Assembly (NCBI RefSeq): GCF_900112375.1
Contig: NZ_FOLS01000025.1
Coordinates: 62,001-126,000 of the forward strand
Reading direction: 5' to 3'
DNA: 64,000 nucleotides
From: Pseudomonas citronellolis
GTDB lineage: Bacteria; Pseudomonadota; Gammaproteobacteria; Pseudomonadales; Pseudomonadaceae
Shown piece after piece: positions 1 through 8,423 of this stretch. Position 1 is the stretch's first letter; every line of letters starts with the position of its first letter. The position numbers and the translations under genes are program-made. The notes beneath the pieces were generated by a model, which saw nothing but the letters and a program-made list of their open reading frames with translations, had not been told where the DNA came from and did no database searches.

Positions 1-342
1 GGCGACGCCCACGTCGACCGCAGCCTGCAGAACCGCACCGCCTTCAACGAAGAATTCCAGGAAATGATCACCCGCCACGCCTGGGGCGACATCTGGACCC
101 GCCCCGGCCTGCCGCGCCATACCCGCAGCCTGGTGACCATCGCCATGCTCATCGGCATGAACCGCGAAGGCGAACTGAAACTGCACCTGCGCGCCGCCCG
201 CAACAACGGCGTGAGCCGCGAGGAGATCAAGGAAGTGCTGCTGCAGAGCGCGATCTACTGCGGCATCCCGGCGGCCAACGCTACCTTCCACCTGGCGGAG
301 GAAGTGTGGAACGAGCTGGGGACGGAGTCGCTGGAGGGGTGA
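1..342 (+). CDS. pcaC: 4-carboxymuconolactone decarboxylase, 3' part (5' end outside window)
   Basis: The reading frame is open from base 1, so the first ATG at 64 is internal and the true start lies upstream. The 113 visible residues cover nearly the whole small all-helical CMD fold, with the family core TRPGLPRHTRSLVTIAML and the conserved HL-R-A-NNG segment followed by EIKEVLLQSAIYCG-P-A. In the protocatechuate branch of the beta-ketoadipate pathway PcaC decarboxylates gamma-carboxymuconolactone to beta-ketoadipate enol-lactone in the cytoplasm. It is the ring-cleavage branch that would receive 4-hydroxybenzoate or vanillate from the pch-type locus at 31-35 kb. A hairpin lies 13 bases after the stop. 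Confidence 0.93.
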   Translation, partial: GDAHVDRSLQNRTAFNEEFQEMITRHAWGDIWTRPGLPRHTRSLVTIAMLIGMNREGELKLHLRAARNNGVSREEIKEVLLQSAIYCGIPAANATFHLAEEVWNELGTESLEG

Positions 343-354
343 GCCTGATCTAAC

Positions 355-382
355 GGCGTATAACCGCGAACGGTTATACGCC
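355..382. terminator. 12-bp hairpin after pcaC
   Basis: GGCGTATAACCG pairs perfectly with CGGTTATACGCC around a CGAA loop, 13 bases after the pcaC stop. It may end the pca transcript. There is no T-run, and the motif resembles a dispersed Pseudomonas repeat, so terminator function is inferred from position only. Confidence 0.5.
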
Positions 383-544
383 CTACGCTATGGCGCTTTT
401 CGTAGGAGCGAGCTTGCTCGCGAATGGAGTTTGTCGGTGGCTGCGGTGTTGGGTTCAAGAGCACCCTCTCCCCGGCCCTCTCCCTGAAGGGAGAGGGGGC
501 TTGTCCGTGCCGGCGGAGGCTATGGCGTTCGCCGGCTATTTCCG
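383..544. repeat. REP element and CT-rich dyad
   Basis: A REP copy (GTAGGAGCGAGCTTGCTCGCGAA form) occupies about 402-424. A second dyad, CCCTCTCCCTGAAGGGAGAGGG, with arms around a GAA centre, lies near 476-497. No credible gene is present between pcaC and the tandem duplication that follows. Confidence 0.7.
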
Positions 545-964
545 CAACTGCCGGCTAACTCCAGCGTTCCCGTTTCTGCCCAACGGTCCCCTCTCCCTTC
601 AGGGAGAGGGTCAGGGAGAGGGCGTTCTTGAGGATGCGCTCCGGACCTCCCGGTAGAACTCCATTCGCGAGCAAGCTCGCTCCTACAACCACCAATCCCC
701 CTCACGGCATCCGATCCGCCACGAAATCCGCCTTCGAACGCGCCTCCAACTCCACAACTGCCGGCTAACTCCAGCGTTCCCGTTTCTGCCCAACGGTCCC
801 CTCTCCCTTCAGGGAGAGGGTTAGGGAGAGGGCGTTCTTGAGGATGCGCTCCGGACCTCCCGGTAGAACTCCATTCGCGAGCAAGCTCGCTCCTACAACC
901 ACCAATCCCCCTCACGGCATCCGATCCGCCACGAAATCCGCCTCCGAACGCGCCTCCAACTGCC
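545..964. repeat. Tandem duplication, two 210-bp copies, covering a gene 3' end
   Basis: Bases 545-754 and 755-964 are two head-to-tail copies that I align with only two substitutions over about 205 bases (tcaggg/ttaggg and ccttcg/cctccg). Each copy holds a CT-rich dyad, an inverted REP core (TTCGCGAGCAAGCTCGCTCC) and the last ~50 bases of the DUF2252 gene. The inner copy forms the real 3' end of that gene. The outer copy leaves an orphan duplicate of its last codons and stop near 702-750. Confidence 0.85.
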
Positions 965-2318
965 CCTTGCGGCAAGCGCGCTGGAACCGCTCGAAGTCCC
1001 GCTCGTTCTGCAGCGCATAAGCCTTGGCGTAATGCACCAGCGCATCGTTCAGCGCATCGCTCTTGCCGATGTAGCCGGCGATCCGCGCCGCCTGGCCGCC
1101 GGACTTGGCGTGGGCGCACGCCAGGGCGCGGCCGCAGACGCGAGCGTAGGCGAGGAAGGCGTTTTCGTCGAAGGTCTCCAGTTCCGCCGAAACCTTCATG
1201 TCGCGCAACTGGCGCACGTAGAAGTGGCGGCCGCCGGGGCCGGTGGTCCAGCCGAGGAAGAGGTCGCTGGCCGACTGCATCAGGCGCTGGCCGTCCACCA
1301 CCCGCTGGCCCTGGTGGCGGGTGCGCAGCTTGCTGCGCACGTAGCCGGCCAGCACCGAGGGACGGGCTTCCTTGTACTGCAGGAACAGCGGCTGCTCCTG
1401 GGGATCGATCAGCAGCGCCACCAGGCAGCGGGTGCCGACGCTGCCCACGCCCACCACCTTGAACACCAGGTCCTGCGCCTCGAAGCGGTCCAGCAGGTCG
1501 CGGCGGTCGGCCTGCAGGGTGGAGCGGTAGTCGCGCATGAAGGTGTCGTGCAGGTCCTGCCAGTGCTCCAGGTCCATCCAGTCGTCGTCCTTGTCCAGCA
1601 GCGAGGTCGAGGCGTGCAGGTGGAAGATTTCCGGCAGGTCGTCGCGGATCTGCAGGCGGCCCTTGGCGTCGCGCTCGGCGATCTTCGGCAGCAGTTCGGC
1701 GTGGGTGCGCCGGTTGGCCTTCTCGATGGCGCGCTGCACGTGCTCGCGCAGGTCCTTTTCCTTCTCCTGCTCCAGCGCCACCTCGTAGTCGATGCGCCCG
1801 TACCACAGCTCCAGGGCGCCCATCTCGGCGCATTCGGCCATGTTCTGCTGGTAGGAAGCGACCAGTTCGTGGCAGGCGTTCTCCTCCACGGTCTCGCCGT
1901 GGCGCAGGTCGCGGGCGGCGATCAGGAAGCTCGCCACCAGGCGCTTGAGGTCCCATTCCCAGGGGCCGGGGTGGACCTCGTCGAAGTCGTTGACGTTGAA
2001 CAGCAGGTTGCGCTCGGGGGAGGCGAAGCCGCCGAAGTTCATCAGGTGGCAGTCGCCGCAGATCGGCAGCTCCATGCCCATGTCCGGGGTGCCCGAGAGG
2101 TCGTGGGCCTGGAGCAGGGCGCTGCCGCGGAAGAAGGTGAAGGGCGACACCAGCATGCGCCCGTAGCGCAGCGCCACCAGCGACTGCACGCGGCCGGCGC
2201 TGGAGGCCTCGATCAGCGGCAGCGGGTCGCGGTCGATCTTCCCGGGTTCGGCGTGGCTGCTGCGCGGGCACTTGTCGCGGGCGTCCTTGCCCTGTTTGCG
2301 GAGTTCCTTGATGTCCAT
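912..2318 (-). CDS. DUF2252 family protein
   Basis: 468 residues, the usual length for DUF2252 (COG4320). The protein shows the family's kinase-like motifs: GDCHLMNFG (catalytic-loop-like H-x-x-N) and FNVNDFDE (metal-binding-like D-F-D). Substrate and role are unknown; relatives are often described as having a protein-kinase-like or aminoglycoside-phosphotransferase-like fold. The start at 2318 gives MDIKELRKQGK and follows a GGAGGTGAAC ribosome binding site. No signal peptide or membrane segment is seen. The 3' end lies inside the 210-bp duplicated unit. It is a single-gene unit divergent from the DUF1615 lipoprotein gene. Confidence 0.85.
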   Translation of the reverse strand: MDIKELRKQGKDARDKCPRSSHAEPGKIDRDPLPLIEASSAGRVQSLVALRYGRMLVSPFTFFRGSALLQAHDLSGTPDMGMELPICGDCHLMNFGGFASPERNLLFNVNDFDEVHPGPWEWDLKRLVASFLIAARDLRHGETVEENACHELVASYQQNMAECAEMGALELWYGRIDYEVALEQEKEKDLREHVQRAIEKANRRTHAELLPKIAERDAKGRLQIRDDLPEIFHLHASTSLLDKDDDWMDLEHWQDLHDTFMRDYRSTLQADRRDLLDRFEAQDLVFKVVGVGSVGTRCLVALLIDPQEQPLFLQYKEARPSVLAGYVRSKLRTRHQGQRVVDGQRLMQSASDLFLGWTTGPGGRHFYVRQLRDMKVSAELETFDENAFLAYARVCGRALACAHAKSGGQAARIAGYIGKSDALNDALVHYAKAYALQNERDFERFQRACRKGQLEARSEADFVADRMP

Positions 2319-2450
2319 CGTTCACCTCCAATCCCGGGGCCATGAATTCGAGCTTAGAGGCTGGCCAGGGGCCTGCAAGTCGGCGCCTTGGGCTGGCCTG
2401 GAAAGGGCATTTCTGCGATGGTCGCGGCGTCTCGTCGTCAGGAAGCGTCC

Positions 2451-3584
2451 ATGTCCGCCATCGCCATTCCGCTCGCCCGTCCCGCCAGCCTGCCCTGGCG
2501 CGCCCTGGGCATCGCCCTTGGTCTGCTGGCCCTGGCCGGCTGCAGTTCGCAGTCCGCCCGTCAGGCGCCGGAGCCGACGCCGGCGCAGGTGCGCGCCACC
2601 CTGGCGCAACTGATGCCGGCCAAGGTGAGCGACCGCAGCGGCTGGGCCACGGACATCCAGGCGGCCTTCGCCGCCCAGCGCATCCGCCCGAGCACCGAGA
2701 ACCTCTGCTCGGTGCTGGCGATCACCGAGCAGGAATCCAACTTCCAGGCCGACCCGCAGGTGCCGGGCCTGGGCCGCATCGCCCGCGGCGAGATGCAGAA
2801 GCGCGCCGCGCGCCTGCACGTCCCCAACTTCCTGCTCGACGCCGCGCTGGCGCTGAAGTCGCCCACCGGCAAGAGCTACAGCCAGCGCCTGGACGCGGTG
2901 CGCAGCGAGCGCGAGCTGAGCGCCATCTTCGACGACTTCATCGGCATGGTGCCGCTCGGCCAGCAGCTGTTCGGCCGCTTCAACCCGGTGCGCACCGGCG
3001 GGCCGATGCAGGTCAGCGTGGCCTTCGCCGAGCAGCACGCCGAGGGCTACCCGTACCCGATGAAGGGCAGCGTGCGCCAGGAAGTGTTCAGCCGCCGCGG
3101 CGGCATGTACTTCGGCATCGCCCACCTGCTGGGCTACCCGGCGGACTACCAGCGGCCGCTGTACCGCTTCGCCGACTTCAACGCCGGCTGGTACGCCAGC
3201 CGCAACGCCGCCTTCCAGCGCGCCGTGAGCCTGGCCACCGGCATCCCGTTGGCGCTGGACGGCGACCTGATCCGCTACGACTCCAGCGCCGCCGGCGCCA
3301 CCGAACTGGCGGTGCGCACCCTGGGCCCGCGCCTGGGCCTGAGCGACAGCCAGGTCCGCCGCGACCTGGAGCAGGGCGAGCGCGCCGAATTCGGCGAGAC
3401 GAAGCTCTACGCCAAGGTCTTCGCCCTGGCCGAGAAGAACGAAGGCAAGCCCCTGGCCCGGGCGGTGCTGCCGGGCATCACCCTGCACAGCCCGAAGATC
3501 ACCCGCAACCTCACCACCGCCTGGTTCGCCCAGCGCGTGGACGAGCGCTACCAGCGCTGCCTGGCTCGGGCCGGCAAGCGCTGA
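2451..3584 (+). CDS. DUF1615 family lipoprotein
   Basis: 377 residues from the ATG at 2451, which follows AGGAAG; an in-frame ATG further upstream is less likely because it would displace the signal peptide. The N-terminus has a hydrophobic stretch ending in the lipobox LAGC, so the product should be lipidated at Cys and anchored in the envelope. The remainder matches the DUF1615 family, including ITEQESNFQADP, which recalls a lysozyme-like E-S-x-F segment, and RFADFNAGWYASRNAAFQ. The fold hints at a murein-related role, but no function is established. It is followed 75 bases later by the sirtuin gene on the same strand. Confidence 0.82.
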   Translation: MSAIAIPLARPASLPWRALGIALGLLALAGCSSQSARQAPEPTPAQVRATLAQLMPAKVSDRSGWATDIQAAFAAQRIRPSTENLCSVLAITEQESNFQADPQVPGLGRIARGEMQKRAARLHVPNFLLDAALALKSPTGKSYSQRLDAVRSERELSAIFDDFIGMVPLGQQLFGRFNPVRTGGPMQVSVAFAEQHAEGYPYPMKGSVRQEVFSRRGGMYFGIAHLLGYPADYQRPLYRFADFNAGWYASRNAAFQRAVSLATGIPLALDGDLIRYDSSAAGATELAVRTLGPRLGLSDSQVRRDLEQGERAEFGETKLYAKVFALAEKNEGKPLARAVLPGITLHSPKITRNLTTAWFAQRVDERYQRCLARAGKR

Positions 3585-3659
3585 CCGCCGCAGGCCGCCT
3601 TGCGCTGGCCGCCCGGCGCCGCGAATAATCCCGGGCCCACTCCCGACGAGGCGCCCGGC

Positions 3660-4439
3660 ATGCCCGCATCCTTCCCTCCCGTCCTGCTCGATGCCCTGCG
3701 CCAGGCGCGGCACCTTGTGGTGTTCACCGGCGCCGGGGTTTCCGCAGAGAGCGGTATCCCCACCTTCCGCGATGCCCTGAGTGGCCTGTGGCAGCGCTTC
3801 GATCCCGCCCAGTTGGCCACCCCCGAAGCCTTCGCCGAAGACCCGGCGCTGGTCTGGGGCTGGTACGAATGGCGGCGCATGAAGGTGCTGGCCGCGCAGC
3901 CCAACCCGGCGCACCGGGCCATCGCCGAACTGGCCGCGCGGGTACCGCGCCTGAGCCTGGTGACGCAGAACGTCGACGACCTCCACGAACGCGCCGGCAG
4001 CCCGGCGGCGATCCACCTGCACGGCAGCCTGCACCAGCCGCGCTGCGTGGCCTGCGGCCGGGTCCACGACGGCCTTTCGACGAGCCTGCGGGAACCGGAA
4101 GAGGGCCGCCGTCTGGAACCACCACGCTGCGTCCATTGCGGCGAGCGGGTGCGCCCCGGCGTGGTGTGGTTCGGTGAAATGCTCCCGGAAGCCGCATTGG
4201 AGGAAGCCTTCGCCGCCGCCGGGGCTTGTGACTGCCTGCTCTCCATCGGCACCTCCGGCGTGGTCCAGCCCGCCGCGATGATTCCGCAACTGGCCGCGGA
4301 AAGCGGCGCCGTGGTCGCCCACGTCAACCCGCAGCCGGTGAGCGTGCGCGGGCCGCGGCAGTTCAGCCTGGAAGGGCCTGCCGGGGTGGTGTTGCCGGCG
4401 TTGAGCGAGGCGGCTTTTGGTTATCGGAGTCAGGTCTGA
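3660..4439 (+). CDS. cobB: NAD-dependent protein deacylase, Sir2/CobB type
   Basis: 259 residues from the ATG at 3660. Sirtuin landmarks appear in order: the NAD-binding GAGVSAESGIPTFRD (residues 24-38), QNVDDLHERAG, the catalytic His in HLHG, two CxxC zinc pairs (RCVACGR and RCVHCGER) and GTSG. Tyr69 and Arg72 fit the class III Y-x-x-R motif that selects succinyl/malonyl-lysine, so desuccinylase as well as deacetylase activity is likely. It acts in the cytoplasm on acyl-lysine proteins, releasing nicotinamide and O-acyl-ADP-ribose. Confidence 0.92.
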   Translation: MPASFPPVLLDALRQARHLVVFTGAGVSAESGIPTFRDALSGLWQRFDPAQLATPEAFAEDPALVWGWYEWRRMKVLAAQPNPAHRAIAELAARVPRLSLVTQNVDDLHERAGSPAAIHLHGSLHQPRCVACGRVHDGLSTSLREPEEGRRLEPPRCVHCGERVRPGVVWFGEMLPEAALEEAFAAAGACDCLLSIGTSGVVQPAAMIPQLAAESGAVVAHVNPQPVSVRGPRQFSLEGPAGVVLPALSEAAFGYRSQV

Positions 4440-4459
4440 AGGAGGGGGGCTTCGGGTAG

Positions 4460-5131
4460 CTACCAGGAGTCATAGGGAATGCCTTGTTCTCGGATATAGG
4501 CCTGGGCGGCTTCGGTCGGCGGGCGGTAATAGATCCCCTTTGAATGCCCTTCATAGGGGCCCCGCTTATCGATGACTCCCTTGAAACGCCCGATTTCCTT
4601 CTCCTCGAGGCAGGGGCCGCCGACCCAGGCCTTGGCGATGCCGCCAGGGGCCATGCCAATGGAGATCATCTTGCGGTAGTCAGTTACCCAACTCCTGTCG
4701 CCCAGGCAGTAGGCCTGCTGGGGTTTGAGCATTTCATCGCGGACCCACTGCGGGATGTTGATGCGCACGTTGTAGGTCTGGGGTTCCACGAGGGACTGCC
4801 AGCGGACGAAGATGATTTCCGGCAGATCGACGCCTGTTACCGGCTTCAATTTGCCCATGCCGTTCTTGGGCCAGCCGACAGGGCTTCCGCTGTAGCCGAC
4901 GACCCCCCCATGTACGTGTTCGTAGGCCAGCCCGCGCCTGTCCACCACATCGACGCTTTCGACCCAGACTTCCATGTATTTCGGCGCACCTATGCCGACG
5001 GACCAGGCGTTGTAGGGCAGCTTGGGGCGACCTTGGCTTGTGCTGCAGCCCGTAAGTGTGGCTGCTGTAATGCAGAGCAGGAGCGCGTTCGTGATGAGGA
5101 GTCTCCTTTGACGCCGATTACCAGGAGTCAT
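4460..5131 (-). CDS. DUF2931 lipoprotein, third copy (putative lipase immunity protein)
   Basis: 223 residues from the ATG at 5131, which overlaps the last 14 bases of the preceding paralogue, so translational coupling is likely. A basic N-region (NRRQRR), a hydrophobic stretch and the lipobox LTGC (Cys29) predict a periplasm-facing lipoprotein. The body (CSTSQGRPKLPYNAW, EIIFVRWQSLVEPQTY, IGMAPGGIAKAW) is almost the same as in the two neighbouring copies. Divergence is concentrated in a mid segment (VVGYSGSPVGWPKNGMGK) and the last ~30 residues. DUF2931 lipoproteins often accompany T6SS lipases; the immunity role is inferred from that and from position. Confidence 0.8.
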   Translation of the reverse strand: MTPGNRRQRRLLITNALLLCITAATLTGCSTSQGRPKLPYNAWSVGIGAPKYMEVWVESVDVVDRRGLAYEHVHGGVVGYSGSPVGWPKNGMGKLKPVTGVDLPEIIFVRWQSLVEPQTYNVRINIPQWVRDEMLKPQQAYCLGDRSWVTDYRKMISIGMAPGGIAKAWVGGPCLEEKEIGRFKGVIDKRGPYEGHSKGIYYRPPTEAAQAYIREQGIPYDSW

Positions 5132-5789
5132 AAGGAATACCGTGCTGGTCGATGTAGTTCCTGGACGCTGGTTCCAGGGATGGCCACGCATATTGCCCGT
5201 TGGTCTTGCCTTGCGATGGGCCGAGTTTTTCAATCACCGCCTTGTAGCGGCCGATTTCCTTCTCTTCGAGGCAGGGGCCGCCGACCCAGGCCTTGGCGAT
5301 GCCGCCAGGGGCCATGCCGATGGAGATCATCTTGCGGTAGTCAGTTACCCAACTCCTGTCGCCCAGGCAGTAGGTCCACTGGGGTTTGAGCATCTCATCG
5401 CGGACCCACTGCGGGATGTTGATGCGCACGTTGTAGGTTTGGGGTTCCACGAGGGACTGCCAGCGGACGAAGATGATTTCCGGCAGATCGACGCCCGTAA
5501 CGGGCTTCATCTTGCCGCTGCCGTTCCACCAGCCCGCGGTCTTGTTGTTGTAGGCCACGACGCCGGCATGAACGCGTTCATAGGCCAGCCCACGTCTGTC
5601 CACCACATCGACGCTTTCGACCCAGACTTCCATGTATTTCGGCGCACCTATGCCGACGGACCAGGCGTTGTAGGGCAGCTTGGGGCGACCTTGGCTTGTG
5701 CTGCAGCCCGTAAGCGTGGCTGCTGTAATGCAGAGCAGGAGCGCGTTCGTGATGGGCAGTCGCCTTTGTCGCCGATTACCAGGAGTCAT
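5118..5789 (-). CDS. DUF2931 lipoprotein, second copy (putative lipase immunity protein)
   Basis: 223 residues. The ATG at 5789 sits inside the final TATGACTCC codons of the upstream copy and overlaps it by 14 bases, exactly as the third copy overlaps this one. It carries the same NRRQRR N-region and LTGC lipobox (Cys29). The body is near-identical to the other copies apart from AYNNKTAGWWNGSGK and a distinct C-terminal tail (PSQGKTNGQYAW). The identical junction on both sides is what unequal crossing-over in a gene array would leave. Confidence 0.8.
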   Translation of the reverse strand: MTPGNRRQRRLPITNALLLCITAATLTGCSTSQGRPKLPYNAWSVGIGAPKYMEVWVESVDVVDRRGLAYERVHAGVVAYNNKTAGWWNGSGKMKPVTGVDLPEIIFVRWQSLVEPQTYNVRINIPQWVRDEMLKPQWTYCLGDRSWVTDYRKMISIGMAPGGIAKAWVGGPCLEEKEIGRYKAVIEKLGPSQGKTNGQYAWPSLEPASRNYIDQHGIPYDSW

Positions 5790-6402
5790 AGGGAATGCCG
5801 TGGTCTTTGACATACGCCTCGGCTTTCTCGGAAAGGTAGTAATACTTGCCGCCCGAGAGACCTTCGTATGGTCCACGCTTGTCGATAACGGCCTTGTATC
5901 GGCCGATTTCCTTTTCCTCCAGGCAAGGTCCGCCGATCCAGGCCTTGGCGATGCCGCCAGGGGCCATGCCAATGGAGATCATCTTTCGGTAGTCGGTTTC
6001 CCAACTCTTGGTGCCCAGGCAGTAGGCCTGCTGAGGTTTGAGCATCTCATCGCGGACCCACTGCGGGATGTTGATGCGCACGTTATAGGTCTGGGGCTCC
6101 ACAAGGGACTGCCAACGGACAAAGATAATTTCCGGTAGGTCGACGCCTGTCACGGGCTTCATCTTGCCGCCGCCGCTCCACCAGCCAGCGGTCTTGTTGT
6201 TGTAGGCCACGACGCCGGCATGAACGCGTTCATAGGCTAGCCCGCGCCTGTCCACCACATCGACGCTTTCGACCCAGACTTCCATGTATTTCGGCGCACC
6301 TATGCCGATGGACCAGGCGTTGTAGGGCAACTTGGGGCGACCTTGGCTTGTGCTGCAGCCCGTAAGCGTGGCTGCGAGGGCAATACATAAAAGCTTTTTC
6401 AT
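5776..6402 (-). CDS. DUF2931 lipoprotein, first copy (putative lipase immunity protein)
   Basis: 208 residues with a simple lipoprotein signal MKKLLCIALAATLTGC (Cys16). Its ATG overlaps the stop of the PAAR-lipase gene in an ATGA, a strong sign of co-translation with the effector. The protein belongs to the same DUF2931 family as the two genes behind it. An immunity protein against a periplasmic phospholipase would need to sit in the periplasm or on a membrane, which the lipobox supports. This copy is the best candidate for the founding gene of the array because it has a normal start and the shortest signal. Confidence 0.83.
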   Translation of the reverse strand: MKKLLCIALAATLTGCSTSQGRPKLPYNAWSIGIGAPKYMEVWVESVDVVDRRGLAYERVHAGVVAYNNKTAGWWSGGGKMKPVTGVDLPEIIFVRWQSLVEPQTYNVRINIPQWVRDEMLKPQQAYCLGTKSWETDYRKMISIGMAPGGIAKAWIGGPCLEEKEIGRYKAVIDKRGPYEGLSGGKYYYLSEKAEAYVKDHGIPYDSW

Positions 6403-8294
6403 TGTGGCTGGCCTTCCTCTGGCTTGTTGCTATAGGTCAGGCGCCGATTCGGCGCGGGCTTGTTGATCATTGCTCCGTAGCTGGGCGACCAGTGGGCAGA
6501 CAAGTGGATATAGCGAGCCTTGAGCAGGCGATTTTCTGCTTTGCTCAATCGAAAGGGCGCGCCTTGGGCATAGGCGAGAAGGCTGGCGGATATGGTCTGT
6601 AACTCCATGGGTAACCTGAGATTCGGATCATCTTCGAGAATCCGGCCAAATGGCACGTCATGTAGCAGGGCCAATTCACGCATCACCCGAAGCGCCACTC
6701 GCGACAGTTCGCCTCGTACCCGACGCTGAATGGCTATGGCAACCAACGCCCTTTGCGACACGTCATGTTCATTGGCGTTGGGGAAATGCCAGCCGACCGG
6801 CTCCATCTGGCCATCGCCGGGCAGTCCGTCCAGTTCCAGCCGGGCGACTTCAAGCTGGGCCTCCCGCCATACCGAGCTGCGTTCCAGGGGCATGTTGGGG
6901 CTGACCCGGGTGGCGCGTGGCCGGCTCAGCAGCAGTTTCTCCTGCATCAGGGCCGGGTAGCCGCCGCCGATGTCCGAATGTGCGCCGGGCAGGGAAATCT
7001 CCTGGTGGTGCGGGGCTACGCTGGTCAGGGGAAAGTTCCAGCGGCGTTCGTCGGCCGCGGTCAATTGCACGACCTTGCGCGCGCAACCGGGGGGCAGGTA
7101 GAGGTTGATGCCGGGGTTGAGGTCGTTGGCTGGGCTCCAGTCGCCGCGCAGTGGGTCGACGATGGCGGCCACGGTATCGAACAGGCCGATGAAGTTGATG
7201 CGGACGTCGGTAGTCCAGTCGAAATCCGCCAGCAGGCCGAACTGCCCGGGCTTTAATACTTCGCCCAGGATGCCGCCATCGGGCTTGAGCACTTCGTTGG
7301 CGAAGTGGCGGGCTGCTGCCGCGCCGCGGCTGAAACCGAAGAGGTCGAATTCGAGACGGGCTACATGGATGCCTGGGTTGGTTCTTACGAATAGCAGCAG
7401 TTGGTCTTTGATCGCCGCAGGGCTTTGTATTACGCGTTGCAGTACGCCGGTTTCCCCCCGCCCCGTCGCCTGGCTGACACGCGAATCCGGCGCGCCGCTG
7501 GTGGTGCCTATGCCTTCGATGTATATCGGCACGTAACCGATAGTCGCATCTGGCTCCAGGGGAATGCTGGTGTTGTCCAAGTAGAGTTCGGATAGCAGGG
7601 CCACATTGCTCGGTGCATTCCCGTAGCTGTCGTTCGGATGGCTCTGGAAGACGCCATGCTCGTCCGGGGCGCTGAAGCCGAAGCGTTCGCAGATGGCGAT
7701 GGTGTCCAGCAGGGTTTCCTCGCCGAGCTGCTGACGGTCGTCTTGGCGGCAGCGCTCGGTCAGTGCCGCGTTGGCCAGGTTGTTGCCGGTGCCGTCGAAG
7801 AAGGCTGCCAGGCGCAGGGTCAGGCCTGGCGTCTCGTCCAGCTCTTCTTCTTCGTCTTCCTCTTCCGGTTCTTCCTGGTCAGTGGCTACTCGCACGGCCT
7901 GGCCGTCGAGCTCGAGTTGCTGGAATGCCTGCAAGGCCTCCAGGCTGGGGAAGCGCAGGTGTACGCCGCTGGCCATTTCGCCTGGCGGCTGCCAGTCCAG
8001 GCCGACGCTTTCCTCGGCCATCAGGGTGTGGGTCTGGCTGGCGATCAGTCGATGGCTGCCGGGCGGGCAGCCGCAGCTGACTACATGGTCATGGCCGGCC
8101 ACCGGTTCACCGTTGGCCAGCCAGGTCGGGTTGCCTTCTGCGATCAGCCCGACGCTGCCACATCTCGGACAGCGCACCGGGTCGTTGCGCCTCGCCGCGA
8201 GGCGATGGCCGATGATCAGGTCGGGGGAGCCGGCGAGCACCTGGCCGCCGGTGGTAGTGCTGTCGTCCTTGCGAACGACGAAACGCTGGCCCAT
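6399..8294 (-). CDS. T6SS PAAR-domain lipase effector (Tle1-like, DUF2235 fold)
   Basis: 631 residues. Residues 1-90 are PAAR-like (HRLAARRNDPVRCPRCG, HDHVVSCGCPPGSH, the latter probably forming the metal-bound tip) and would cap the VgrG spike. An acidic linker rich in Glu/Asp covers about 139-154. The rest is the DUF2235/Tle1 alpha-beta hydrolase domain, starting with FFDGTGNN (165-172). The likely triad is Ser322 in GFSRG, Asp373 in GLFDT and His439 in GAHSDIGGGY. Family knowledge predicts phospholipase A activity on the membranes of attacked cells. No VgrG or T6SS structural gene is in the window, so delivery must use a system encoded elsewhere. Three DUF2931 genes follow with overlapping starts. 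Confidence 0.88.
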   Translation of the reverse strand: MGQRFVVRKDDSTTTGGQVLAGSPDLIIGHRLAARRNDPVRCPRCGSVGLIAEGNPTWLANGEPVAGHDHVVSCGCPPGSHRLIASQTHTLMAEESVGLDWQPPGEMASGVHLRFPSLEALQAFQQLELDGQAVRVATDQEEPEEEDEEEELDETPGLTLRLAAFFDGTGNNLANAALTERCRQDDRQQLGEETLLDTIAICERFGFSAPDEHGVFQSHPNDSYGNAPSNVALLSELYLDNTSIPLEPDATIGYVPIYIEGIGTTSGAPDSRVSQATGRGETGVLQRVIQSPAAIKDQLLLFVRTNPGIHVARLEFDLFGFSRGAAAARHFANEVLKPDGGILGEVLKPGQFGLLADFDWTTDVRINFIGLFDTVAAIVDPLRGDWSPANDLNPGINLYLPPGCARKVVQLTAADERRWNFPLTSVAPHHQEISLPGAHSDIGGGYPALMQEKLLLSRPRATRVSPNMPLERSSVWREAQLEVARLELDGLPGDGQMEPVGWHFPNANEHDVSQRALVAIAIQRRVRGELSRVALRVMRELALLHDVPFGRILEDDPNLRLPMELQTISASLLAYAQGAPFRLSKAENRLLKARYIHLSAHWSPSYGAMINKPAPNRRLTYSNKPEEGQPQ

Positions 8295-8423
8295 GTTGCA
8301 GCTCCTGCAAGCATTCGGATGAGTCCGGCTGGCAGGAAATGCCTTTGTCGAGGGTTTGGCTGTCGGTGGTTTCTTGGCTGGGTGAGAGGCTTTTCCGGTT
8401 GTTTGCAGATTCGATCACAGTGC

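Noticed and set aside
1032-2345. Long open frame antisense to the DUF2252 gene
   Set aside because: Its translation is low-complexity Ala/Gly/Val/His/Gln text typical of the antisense of a high-GC gene, with no domain; many similar frames (for example opposite the pchF-MCP region and the tad genes) were rejected for the same reason.
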